From contig NZ_MCIF01000002.1 in NCBI RefSeq assembly GCF_003268475.1, positions 2,963,382-3,027,381 on the forward strand: a DNA stretch of 64,000 bases. The letters run 5' to 3'. Shown here piece by piece: positions 1 to 8,208 of this stretch. The stretch's first letter is position 1, and every line of letters starts with the position of its first letter. Both the position numbers and the translations under genes were made by a program. Under the pieces are notes generated by a model that was not told the origin of the DNA, ran no database searches, and saw only the letters and a program-made list of their open reading frames with translations. This stretch comes from Thermogemmatispora tikiterensis (GTDB lineage: Bacteria > Chloroflexota > Ktedonobacteria > Ktedonobacterales > Ktedonobacteraceae).

Positions 1-2111
1 ACCGGATAGCCAACGCGCTCGGCGAAGCTGAGGATATCTTCGATGGTCTCGAAGGTATCCCAGGCCGGCTGACGAATGCCCAGCTCATCCAGCAATTGCG
101 AGAATTTCGAGCGATTCTCAGCCTGGTCGATGTGCCCGGCAGAGGTGCCCAGGATGGGAATGCCGTAGTCATGCAGCGCCTTGACCCGGTTATTGGGAGT
201 CTGGCCACCTACTGAGACAATGACCCCATAAGGGTCCTCAAAGTCGCAGATGTCGGCGATGCGCTCAAAGGTTAGCTCTTCAAAGTAGAGACGGTCCGAC
301 ATGTCGTAATCGGTAGAGACTGTCTCGGGGTTGCAGTTGATGACGATGGAGCGCTTGTCGTACTTCTTGAGGGCCTGTACCGTGTTGACGCTGCTCCAGT
401 CAAATTCTACGGAGGAGCCAATGCGATAGGGGCCGGAGCCAAGCACTACCACGCCTTCCTGGCCCAGCGGCTCGACGTCGTGATGCTGCCCATTATAGGT
501 CATATACAGATAGTTTGTGTCCGACGGGAACTCGCCCGCCAGGGTATCAATCTGAAAAACCGAGGGCAGGACCCCGTAGCGCTGGCGCAGCGCCCGGATC
601 TCCAGCTCCGTCTTGCCAGTTAGTTCGCCAATGCGCTTATCAGACAGGCCAGCCTGCTTCAAGAGAAGCAGACGAGCCGCGGTCAGCTCGTGATCGCGCT
701 CCAGTTCCTCCTCCAGCTTTACAATGTGTTGAATGCGGTACAGGAACCAGGGATCGATGCCCGTAATATCGCTGATCTTCTCGATCGAGAAGCCGTTGCG
801 CATCGCCACTGGCAGAGCGAAAATGCGCTTGGGAGTGGGCGTATAGAGATACTTATCGATAATCGCGGCCTCGCTCTCCTCCCCCAGAAAGACCCGCTTT
901 GAGGTCGCCCCCTCAAGCCCGAGGTCCAGCATGCGGATGGCCTTCTGATAGGCCTCCTCAAAGGTGCGCCCAATCCCCATCACTTCGCCAACGGACTTCA
1001 TGCTGGTACCGATGGTCTGGTCGGCACCCTTAAACTTATCGAGGTCCCAACGAGGGATCTTGACCACCACATAGTCCAGGCTCGGCTCAAAGCAGGCTTG
1101 CGTCACACCTGTAACCTTATTGGTCAGCTCGGGGAGCGCATAGCCCAGAGCCAGCTTGGCAGCGACGTAGGCCAGCGGATAGCCGGTTGCTTTGCTGGCC
1201 AGAGCCGAGCTGCGCGAGAGGCGCGCGTTGACCTCAATGACGTAGTACTCGGACGTGCGCGGATTGAGGGCAAACTGGACATTGCATTCCCCAACGATGC
1301 CCAGGCTCCTGACAATGGCAATTGCCGCCGAACGCAGGGTATGGTACTCGCTATTCGTGAGCGTCTGGCTGGGGGCGAGCACTACCGACTCGCCAGTGTG
1401 GATGCCCAGCGGGTCCATGTTCTCCATGTTGCAGACCGTGATGCAATTATCATAGGCATCACGGACAACTTCATACTCGACCTCTTTATAGTGGTGCAGA
1501 TATTGCTCGACCAGTACCTGCGGAGAGAAGGCCAGGGCACTGGTCACGATGCGCCGCAACTCTTCCATATTGTGAGCAATCCCTGACCCCTGGCCACCCA
1601 GAGCGAAGCCAGCCCGCAGCATGACCGGGAAGCCAATGGTTTGAGCAATTTCCTGCGCCTCTTCCAGTGATTCTGCACTTTTACTAATCGGCGTCGGGAT
1701 ATTGATCTTATGCAGGTGTTCGGCAAATTCCTGGCGATCTTCTGTCAGAATAATGGCCGTGACGGGCGTGCCCAGAATCTCGACCTGATACTTCTCCAAA
1801 ACACCGCTCTTGAAGAGTTCGACACCGCAGTTGAGCGCCGTCTGTCCTCCGAAAGAGAGGAGGATACCGTCGGGGCGCTCCTTCTCGATGATGCGCTCTA
1901 CAAAGAAGGGTGTGACTGGCAGAAAGTAGATCTGGTCGGCCAGCTCTTTGGAGGTCTGAATGGTCGCAATGTTGGGATTGACCAGAATCGTTGAGATCCC
2001 CTCTTCTCGCAGCGCTTTGAGGGCCTGGGAGCCGGAGTAGTCGAACTCTCCGGCCTGCCCAATTTTGAGTGCCCCGGCGCCCAGGACCAGCACCTTGCGC
2101 AATTTTTTCAT
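1..2111 (-). CDS. carB: Carbamoyl-phosphate synthase large subunit, partial (3' end beyond window start)
   Basis: About 703 N-terminal codons are visible; the C-terminal third lies outside the window. The enzyme makes carbamoyl phosphate from bicarbonate, ATP and ammonia passed on by CarA, the first step of pyrimidine and arginine synthesis. The ATG at 2111 is followed by a P-loop-like start with the motif GQAGEFDYSGSQA. The ATP-grasp residues VMLRAGFALGGQGSG and EVNARLSRSSALASKATGYPLA follow. The second half opens with VVVLGSGPYRIGSSVEFDW, the internal repeat of the family. The GQAGEFDYSGSQA and YRIGSSVEFDW forms resemble the eukaryotic CAD type more than the E. coli type (family knowledge, judged by eye). 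The start lies 2 bases after the carA stop, so the two are almost certainly co-translated. Identity is secure; only the end is missing. Confidence 0.95.
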   Translation of the reverse strand, partial: MKKLRKVLVLGAGALKIGQAGEFDYSGSQALKALREEGISTILVNPNIATIQTSKELADQIYFLPVTPFFVERIIEKERPDGILLSFGGQTALNCGVELFKSGVLEKYQVEILGTPVTAIILTEDRQEFAEHLHKINIPTPISKSAESLEEAQEIAQTIGFPVMLRAGFALGGQGSGIAHNMEELRRIVTSALAFSPQVLVEQYLHHYKEVEYEVVRDAYDNCITVCNMENMDPLGIHTGESVVLAPSQTLTNSEYHTLRSAAIAIVRSLGIVGECNVQFALNPRTSEYYVIEVNARLSRSSALASKATGYPLAYVAAKLALGYALPELTNKVTGVTQACFEPSLDYVVVKIPRWDLDKFKGADQTIGTSMKSVGEVMGIGRTFEEAYQKAIRMLDLGLEGATSKRVFLGEESEAAIIDKYLYTPTPKRIFALPVAMRNGFSIEKISDITGIDPWFLYRIQHIVKLEEELERDHELTAARLLLLKQAGLSDKRIGELTGKTELEIRALRQRYGVLPSVFQIDTLAGEFPSDTNYLYMTYNGQHHDVEPLGQEGVVVLGSGPYRIGSSVEFDWSSVNTVQALKKYDKRSIVINCNPETVSTDYDMSDRLYFEELTFERIADICDFEDPYGVIVSVGGQTPNNRVKALHDYGIPILGTSAGHIDQAENRSKFSQLLDELGIRQPAWDTFETIEDILSFAERVGYP

Positions 2112-2113
2112 TG

Positions 2114-3262
2114 TCAGCCGCGAGCCTCCTTTTCGATGCGAACGCGAGCAAGGAAGTGATCAAAGATCCAATCGGTATCCATTGGACCGGGCCTTGCCTC
2201 TGGATGGAACTGCACAGAGAAGAAGGGAAGCTCGTGATGGATCATACCCTCGTTGGTACCATCGTTCCCATTAATAAACCAGGGAGCAAATCCTGGTGGC
2301 AAGGTTCCAACCGCAAAACCGTGATTCTGAGTTGTGATAAAGCAGCGCTTGCTATCATTCAGCAGACATGGCTGATTCTGGCTCCGATGCCCGAACTTCA
2401 TCTTATAGGTATCGCCGCCGGCGGCCAGGGCCAGGAGCTGATGGCCCAGGCAAATGCCCAACATCGGGATCGCTCGCTCCAGGGCGATCTGAATAGTCTG
2501 GATCGTCTTTTGAACCGTTTTCGGATCGCCAGGCCCATTGGAGATCACGATGCCGTCGAACTCAAAGGTACTGGCCTGGTCAAAGAGGTTATAGTCCCAG
2601 GGGACGCGGACGAGGCGCACATTGCGTCTCAGCAGCGAGCGCACAATATTGTGCTTGGTGCCACAATCGATCAAGGCAATAGTTAGATCGCCCTCGCCCA
2701 GACGCTCAACCTGCCGGCATGAGACGCCCGCTACCAGATTGTCAAGGTTCGGATCATAGAAAGGCAGATCCTCATCGTCGAGAACGATCTTGCCCAGCAT
2801 CGTCCCATGCGTACGGATATGCCGCGTCAGGAGACGGGTATCTTTGATTTCCAGAGCCGGCACCTGCTGCTGCTGTAGCCAGGAGCGCAGGCTCATGATG
2901 CTCTGGGCGTGAGAGGGTGTGTCTATATAGTCGGATACGATCAGTCCGGCGATATGAATGCGCTCACCTTCCCAGTACTCCGACTGCGGCACCCCGTAGT
3001 TGCCAATCAGGGGATAGGTCATGGCCAGAATCTGGCCCCCGTAGGAGGCATCGGTCATCGCCTCTGGATAGCCAACCATCCCCGTGCAAAACACGACTTC
3101 ACCGGCAATGGAAGCCTCATAGCCAAAGGACGTGCCTTCAAAGATCGTGCCATCCTCCAGCACCAGCTTCCCGCGGCGGGCACCGGTATCAAGTGCAAAA
3201 CGAGAGAGATCGGCAAGGTTCTCCGCAACCAGAAATGTTCGATCTACCATGTTCTGCTGCAT
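2114..3262 (-). CDS. carA: Carbamoyl-phosphate synthase small (glutaminase) subunit
   Basis: This 382-residue subunit hydrolyses glutamine and channels ammonia to CarB. The N-terminal CPSase domain has LEDGTIFEGTSFGYE and TGMVGYPEAMTDASYGGQIL. The C-terminal class I glutamine amidotransferase domain has NGPGDP, the nucleophile Cys in MLGICLGHQLLAL, and the His-Glu pair in VQFHPEA near the end. Length is normal for the family. The ATG at 3262 is preceded by AAGGA about 10 bases upstream. The gene sits 22 bases after pyrB and 2 bases before carB. TYPLIGNYGVP and the general N-domain wording resemble the CAD-type glutaminase domain. Confident. Confidence 0.96.
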   Translation of the reverse strand: MQQNMVDRTFLVAENLADLSRFALDTGARRGKLVLEDGTIFEGTSFGYEASIAGEVVFCTGMVGYPEAMTDASYGGQILAMTYPLIGNYGVPQSEYWEGERIHIAGLIVSDYIDTPSHAQSIMSLRSWLQQQQVPALEIKDTRLLTRHIRTHGTMLGKIVLDDEDLPFYDPNLDNLVAGVSCRQVERLGEGDLTIALIDCGTKHNIVRSLLRRNVRLVRVPWDYNLFDQASTFEFDGIVISNGPGDPKTVQKTIQTIQIALERAIPMLGICLGHQLLALAAGGDTYKMKFGHRSQNQPCLLNDSKRCFITTQNHGFAVGTLPPGFAPWFINGNDGTNEGMIHHELPFFSVQFHPEARPGPMDTDWIFDHFLARVRIEKEARG

Positions 3263-3284
3263 CCAGGAAGTCCTTTCAACGACA

Positions 3285-4274
3285 CTACGCTTTCCCCAGA
3301 ATCAACGCCAGCAAGGCCATGCGGGTGTACAAACCGTTTCTGATCTGGGAACGCAGATAGACCGCGCGCTCATCGCTATCGACGGCAGGATCGATCGTCC
3401 CAACACGCGGCAAGGGGTCCATCAGAATCATCTCGCGATTGGCACGCTCAGCCAGTAACGCCGGTGTCACCTGGAACGAAGCAGCAGCCAGTTGTTGATA
3501 GTCATCGAGAGATGAGAGACGTTCTTTCTGAATACGCGTCCAATACCAGAAATGACAGTCAGTAGGAATTTCTCGCTCACTGTGGATCTCTACGATTTCG
3601 ATGCCACGAGCCCTCAGCGCGAGCAGATCTTCGCGCGCAAGACGCAGCGCTTCGGGTGACAGGAGATAGACAGTATTGCCCTCAAAGAGGGCCAGGCCAC
3701 GGATGAGCGAGTGCAGGGTACGGCTGTTGAGCGGATCACCGGCCAGCAGGCCCTTCAGATGATCAAGACGCCCAAATTGCTCATAGATCGTAAAGAGGTC
3801 GAGGAGCGTCTGGGTGGGGTGCTCATTGTTGCCATCGCCAGCATTAATCACTGGCACATTGGCCACCTCCGCCGCCCGTTGGGCCGCGCCCGGCAGCGGA
3901 TGGCGCAGGACAATCGCCTGCGTATAGGCCCCGAAGACGCTAATCGTGTCCTCAAACGACTCCCCTTTCCAGACTGAGCTGACAACCTCGGGATTCTGGA
4001 TATCCAGCGTCTGCCCGCCAAGCCGCTTGACCGCAGCCGCAAAAGAGCCGAAGGTCCGGCTGGAGGGTTCATAGAACAACAGGGCTACGAGTTGACCAGC
4101 AAGCAGTTGAGAAGGCTGACTCGCAAGAACCAACTCTTTCATCTCGCGCGCTAACGCGAAGACTCTATAGAGATCGGCAGCTGAAAATTGATCAAGAGAA
4201 AGAATATCTTTCCCCTTGAAATCTCCGCTGATCAGCTCAAGTGAGCCAGGCGGATGCGTAATTACCTGATTCAT
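3285..4274 (-). CDS. pyrB: Aspartate carbamoyltransferase catalytic subunit
   Basis: This 329-residue cytoplasmic enzyme joins carbamoyl phosphate and aspartate to carbamoyl-aspartate. Carbamoyl-phosphate-binding SSRTFGSF, the 80s-loop Lys in WKGESFEDT, VLRHP, the His in NNEHPTQTLLDLF, RTLHSL and YWTRIQKER are all present. One usual residue differs: the HPLPR motif reads DPLPR, with Asp at residue 286 (bases 3417-3419). The C-terminal VDSDERAVYLRSQIRNGLYTRMALLA again resembles the ATCase domain of CAD. GGAGG lies 6 bases before the ATG. It is the first gene of pyrB-carA-carB, behind a promoter at 4633-4661 and a terminator-like hairpin in the leader. No pyrI is nearby. Confidence 0.96.
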   Translation of the reverse strand: MNQVITHPPGSLELISGDFKGKDILSLDQFSAADLYRVFALAREMKELVLASQPSQLLAGQLVALLFYEPSSRTFGSFAAAVKRLGGQTLDIQNPEVVSSVWKGESFEDTISVFGAYTQAIVLRHPLPGAAQRAAEVANVPVINAGDGNNEHPTQTLLDLFTIYEQFGRLDHLKGLLAGDPLNSRTLHSLIRGLALFEGNTVYLLSPEALRLAREDLLALRARGIEIVEIHSEREIPTDCHFWYWTRIQKERLSSLDDYQQLAAASFQVTPALLAERANREMILMDPLPRVGTIDPAVDSDERAVYLRSQIRNGLYTRMALLALILGKA

Positions 4275-4426
4275 GCTGTCCTCCAGCTAGCCTTTCAGCA
4301 CAACCTGTTGACTGGTCATACGCTTGTCAGTGCTCCATTCCTTTCAGCTGGGAACGATGAAACGGAGCGAGCGAGAGCTTCCTCCTTGTTTGCTCACGAG
4401 ATGAGGTCTGCCCCGGCTGAGGCTAT

Positions 4427-4463
4427 AAAAAAATTCCCCACCCCTGTTTCCAGGGGTGAGGAA
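4427..4463 (-). terminator. Attenuator-like intrinsic terminator in the pyr leader
   Basis: The arms are 4434-4446 and 4451-4463 (13 bp, one mismatch) around a 4-base loop. On the minus strand they are followed at once by seven U (4427-4433). It lies between the pyr promoter and the pyrB start, about 150 bases before the ATG, so read-through must be controlled or partial. Upstream, minus-strand GGGGTG within 4495-4504 could pair with CACCCC of the first terminator arm, a possible antiterminator. I saw no clear PyrR-type binding loop. Confidence 0.7.
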
Positions 4464-4632
4464 AAAATCTTCTTCCTCGGGCAAGACACCGGGTCCACCC
4501 CACCTGTAGAATGAACAGTCTACCCTCCATAAGGGGAGAGTAATTAATGACTGCCAGTCGATCAAAGACATGATGGAGCCAGACCCTTTGTCCACAAACT
4601 TGCCGAGCAAACCCATTTCAAATCGTCATATA

Positions 4633-4661
4633 TTTATACACTTTACTTTGCTAAAAGTCAA
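4633..4661 (-). promoter_or_regulatory. Sigma-70-type promoter of the pyrB-carA-carB operon
   Basis: Minus-strand TTGACT (4656-4661), a 17-base spacer and TATAAA (4633-4638). Predicted start near 4626 gives a leader of about 350 bases. A 90-codon open frame at 4344-4616 runs through the terminator hairpin and is not convincing as a leader peptide. The 280 bases between this promoter and the helicase stop codon hold nothing else I recognise. Confidence 0.7.
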
Positions 4662-4942
4662 TAGCCAACAGGTACCTACGAGAAAGAATAGGAGGGCGCG
4701 CCCGACCGCCGTAGCGACTACACGGGCCCGAGCTGTCCTCAGAAGAGAACCGGTGTATCGCCCCGGACAGAGCTGCGGAGACGCCTGCCGCGTGGCTCAT
4801 TCTGGCTATCCATTGTGCCTGCCACTCACCCCCCACCTGCCTGCCCTGCACAGTGACAGGATGGGACAGCTGCAGCCTGCGGCCAGAGCGTTCGTAACGG
4901 GCCCGCTCGGCTGCGTCTCTCCCCTGTTGACTCTTGTCTTGC

Positions 4943-7504
4943 CTAGGCCTCTTCGATCAGATCCTGAAGAGCCTCGTGAGGATCACTATCCTCTTCGGCA
5001 TCCAGCGGCAGCTCTTCTCCATTGATGCGTGCTACCATCGAGGGTACCGTGCGACTTTGCAGGATGATGCCCCGCATCAGCAAGGCACTGGCCTGGGCAA
5101 ACAAGGGACGTAGGCGCGAGAGGCGCTCGTGTTGCTCTTGCTGCTCGGCGAGTTGACGCCGCACCTGCTTGAGAGTATTGCGGCTGAGACCAGCGCCGTC
5201 GTTCGGCCAGCTCAGCACTGCGGACCAGAGGTCGCGTGCATCCAGCAGCTGGCCAATCGCTCCCTGCACCTGCTGCAGCAGGTCGATGGTCTGATTGAGT
5301 AACATCAGAATATCGCCCTCGGCCAGATCGATGCGCCGCAAGAGTCCGTTGAGAGACATTCCGCGTGCCCAGGAGAGGGCCACGCCGTGAAACTCGGGAA
5401 CGATGCGCGGCGTCAGGGAGAGCCCGGCTGTCTCCTCCATCTCACAGACTTGCTTCTCGACCTGCTTGAGTTCGCGCCGCACCTCCTTCAGCCGCGAGTT
5501 GAGTACATGACGATTGTAGAGGCGCCGGTCGTTGTCAAAGGTGAACCAGCTACAGACCTCCGCCAGTTCGGCGGGCGTCAGTTCATCCAGGATGCCATCC
5601 ATGATCAGCTCGACAATGAGGATGCCCGCCGGATGGAAGATACTGCGCAGCAGGCGCCCGCGCAGGGTCAGCCGGTCGTCGGGCCCAATATAACCCAAGG
5701 AGCGCAGGACAAAGACCGTGCCCTCCAGCTCTTCCTTCCCCTCACGACTCAGCTGGAGCTGGCCACGCCGCCGCTGACTGCGCTCCAGGGCACGTGCTGT
5801 CTCTTCTGCAGCCTTGAGCTTTTTGGGGCTGACTTTGCGCCCCTTACGGAGCTGGCGCTCTACTTGCTGAACGAAGCGTAGCCTCTGCTCCTCCCAGGCC
5901 CGATAGCGCTGATACTCGCGCAGGCTAGAGGCGCAGATGCGCCGCAGGTGCCCGATATCCCCCTCGCGCCAGAGGTTGAGAATCGAATTGTAACGAATCA
6001 CGAAAGAGCTGTAGACCGGATGAAGCTCATCCGTGATACGGGCAAAGGCCTCCTCAAACGGCTCCCAGGGAGAGTACGGGATGACCGCTGCTCCGCGCAC
6101 ATCCATACCACGTCTACCAGCTCGCCCGGTCAGCTGGCGGTACTCGTTCGGGGTCAGAAGGCGCATCTCTACGCCGTCGAACTTGCTCAGGCTTCCCACT
6201 ACCACGGAGCGAGCAGGCATATTGATACCCAGAGCCAGAGTATCGGTGGCAAAGACCGCCCGCAGATGGCCCTGAGCAAAGAGGGTCTCCACCAGCACCT
6301 TCAGGCCCGGCAGGAGACCGGCATGGTGAAAAGCTAAACCGCGGGGCAAGAGGTTGACAAGCGCATGCACCTGCTGCAAATTACGGTCCTCGGGCGGCAG
6401 CTGCTCTAGCCAGACGCTAATCTCCTCATGGATGCGTTCCTGCTCCTGTGGCGTGGTGAAGAGATGGCGCGCCGCGCTCATTGCTGCCTCCTCAACGGCT
6501 CGCCGCCCCGGGAGAAAGTAGAGACACGGCAGGAGATCAGCATCGCGGAGGGCTGTTAAAACTTCGCCAGGCTCGGGCGCCCGTCGGAACGGCGGACGTG
6601 CCCGCTTGTGCTTAGAGCGAGCTTTTTCCTGAGGATGGTCATAGACCGCAGCTTCCGTCGCTGTGGCCACGGAGGTAGCCTCTTGCCCCTCGCCGGCAGC
6701 TGTCCCGGAAGCTGCTCTCTCCTCTTGCTCCTCCTCCTCAGCTCCCTCCCAATCCCGCATGAAAGTATAGCGCCGCGCCAGACGCGCCTCCCCTCCAATC
6801 TTGGGGAAGCGCTCTACACGCCGTCCCGCAGCGTCCTGGACAAGATGCAACTTGCCATCGAGAAAGTAGTAATGCTCCAGAGGCACAGCTCGCTCTTCGT
6901 GCATAACCAGGGCCACAGGGCGGTGTACGCGACTGATCCAATCGGCCAGTTCCTGGGCATTGCTGACCGTCGCCGAGAGACCGACAAGCTGTACATGAGA
7001 AGGTGAGCAGATGATGGCCTCCTCCCAGACGGGGCCACGCTCAGGATCGCTGAGATAATGCAGCTCATCAAAGACAACATAGGCCACATCAGTCAGCGAG
7101 GAAGGGCCGTCCTCAGCCCCCTCTTCCAGGAGCATGTTGCGATAGACTTCGGTCGTCATAATAACAATCGCCGCCCGACTCCGCTCCACAATGTCCCCAG
7201 TGACAAGACCGACCGCCTCCGGCCCATAGGTGGTTCGTAAATCACGGAACTTCTGATTAGAGAGCGCCTTCAAGGGGGTGGTGTAGATGACGCGCGCACC
7301 TCGCTGCCAGGCTTTCCAGATGGCATACTCGGCCACCAGCGTTTTCCCTGTCCCCGTCGGAGCCGCCACCAGCACCGATCGTCCCTGGGCGAGGTGTACT
7401 ATGGCTTCTTTCTGAAAGGTGTCAAGAGGAAATGGATACCGACTTGCAAATGCCTCTATCTCTTCTTGAATCTCAGGATCAACCTCCACGTTTCTCTTGC
7501 CCAT
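4943..7504 (-). CDS. Ski2/Mtr4-like DEAD/DEAH-box RNA helicase
   Basis: This 853-residue ATP-dependent helicase has Walker A AAPTGTGKT (about residue 48), DELHYL as motif II, SATVSNAQELADW as motif III, FATDTLALGINMPAR as motif V and QLTGRAGRRGMD as motif VI. The C-terminal third is helical with a DSHCT-like end (LDELTPAELAEVCSWF), typical of the Ski2/Mtr4 group. A charged low-complexity insert (about residues 254-315, rich in Glu, Ala and Arg) separates the two RecA lobes. Bacterial members are found in Actinobacteria and Chloroflexota, with a presumed role in RNA processing or decay. The ATG has AAAGG 6 bases upstream. It appears monocistronic, with its own promoter at 7614-7642. Confidence 0.9.
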   Translation of the reverse strand: MGKRNVEVDPEIQEEIEAFASRYPFPLDTFQKEAIVHLAQGRSVLVAAPTGTGKTLVAEYAIWKAWQRGARVIYTTPLKALSNQKFRDLRTTYGPEAVGLVTGDIVERSRAAIVIMTTEVYRNMLLEEGAEDGPSSLTDVAYVVFDELHYLSDPERGPVWEEAIICSPSHVQLVGLSATVSNAQELADWISRVHRPVALVMHEERAVPLEHYYFLDGKLHLVQDAAGRRVERFPKIGGEARLARRYTFMRDWEGAEEEEQEERAASGTAAGEGQEATSVATATEAAVYDHPQEKARSKHKRARPPFRRAPEPGEVLTALRDADLLPCLYFLPGRRAVEEAAMSAARHLFTTPQEQERIHEEISVWLEQLPPEDRNLQQVHALVNLLPRGLAFHHAGLLPGLKVLVETLFAQGHLRAVFATDTLALGINMPARSVVVGSLSKFDGVEMRLLTPNEYRQLTGRAGRRGMDVRGAAVIPYSPWEPFEEAFARITDELHPVYSSFVIRYNSILNLWREGDIGHLRRICASSLREYQRYRAWEEQRLRFVQQVERQLRKGRKVSPKKLKAAEETARALERSQRRRGQLQLSREGKEELEGTVFVLRSLGYIGPDDRLTLRGRLLRSIFHPAGILIVELIMDGILDELTPAELAEVCSWFTFDNDRRLYNRHVLNSRLKEVRRELKQVEKQVCEMEETAGLSLTPRIVPEFHGVALSWARGMSLNGLLRRIDLAEGDILMLLNQTIDLLQQVQGAIGQLLDARDLWSAVLSWPNDGAGLSRNTLKQVRRQLAEQQEQHERLSRLRPLFAQASALLMRGIILQSRTVPSMVARINGEELPLDAEEDSDPHEALQDLIEEA

Positions 7505-7613
7505 TTCAACCTTTCTCTAACGCGCTACCAGAAAACAGACTACGGTGCTGCTCAACATGAAGGACTTTCTTCTGCCCAGGAGACTCTGCACAGCCATTTT
7601 GTTTCATGGTTTC

Positions 7614-7642
7614 ATTGTAGCACGAAAGAAGGAAGGGGGCAA
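7614..7642 (-). promoter_or_regulatory. Sigma-70-type promoter of the helicase gene
   Basis: Minus-strand TTGCCC (7637-7642), a 17-base spacer and TACAAT (7614-7619), about 110 bases before the helicase ATG. Between this promoter and the divergent T-box promoter at 7795 I see only a short GCCAGCCTGCCAGCCTGCCAG direct-repeat patch near 7710. Confidence 0.6.
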
Positions 7643-7794
7643 GCAGGGCCAGTTATCGGAGGCAAGGAAAATCGGCCCCGAGCAGCCAGAGCCGGAGGGG
7701 TGAATGCCAGCCAGCCTGCCAGCCTGCCAGTCGGTCAGCACCGGGTAGGAAGGGGCCTTGGCAGGTAGCGTCTGGTCCGTTCGGTTCTGCCCTC

Positions 7795-7823
7795 TTGCAC
7801 CGTCAGACGCACCCTGCTATACT
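7795..7823 (+). promoter_or_regulatory. Sigma-70-type promoter of the glyS T-box transcript
   Basis: TTGCAC (7795-7800), a 17-base spacer and TATACT (7818-7823), placed just before the T-box leader. Confidence 0.65.
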
Positions 7824-7849
7824 ACAGACACACAGAAGCTCTGATTGAT

Positions 7850-8182
7850 AGCAGAGCAATTCAATTAAGCGACTGGACAGGTAGACCAACTGAACAACGA
7901 GACCGGCGATGATGAAGAGGAGTAACCGGTCGAGGGTAACAGCGAGCCGGCGGTTGGTGGAAGGCCGGCAATCCAGAACCGGTGAAGGGCGCTTCGGAGC
8001 CGGTATGTCAACAATGAGTGGCTTCGCACTGCGATCCTTCCTTGCCTTCTGATGGCAGGTAGGGACGAAGAGCGCGAAGAAGCAGGGTGGAACCGCGCAT
8101 ATCGCCTGAGAGAGGTCAGCCCCGGGCGGCTTACATTGGCGATATTCGTCCCTGGCGTTTGTGAACGCCTGGGGCGATTTTT
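7850..8182 (+). promoter_or_regulatory. T-box riboswitch (tRNA-Gly) controlling glyS
   Basis: The leader has the T-box core AGGGTGGAACCGCG (8083-8096), which pairs with the acceptor end of uncharged tRNA. Stem I is recognisable from GATGATGAAGAGGAGTAAC (7909-7927) and AGCGAGCCGGCGGTTGGTGG. The Stem I base pairs CCGGT near 7926-7930 with CCGGT near 8000-8004. A likely specifier is GGC (7988-7990) in the GAAGGGC context, a glycine codon that fits the downstream gene. The leader ends in a terminator at 8148-8182. When glycine tRNA is uncharged, antitermination should raise glyS expression. The core is certain; the exact specifier is inferred. Confidence 0.88.
8148..8182 (+). terminator. Regulated terminator of the glyS T-box
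   Basis: Stem 8150-8159 with 8164-8174 around a short loop, followed by five T (8178-8182). It overlaps the T-box competing structure and precedes the glyS RBS (GAAGGAG, 8191-8197). Confidence 0.75.
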
Positions 8183-8208
8183 ATTGCAGAGAAGGAGACC
8201 ACTCGCCT

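Noticed and set aside
4344..4616. 90-codon frame in the pyr leader as a leader peptide
   Set aside because: It runs straight through the terminator hairpin and past it, shows no pyrimidine-related codon runs, and has no convincing RBS.
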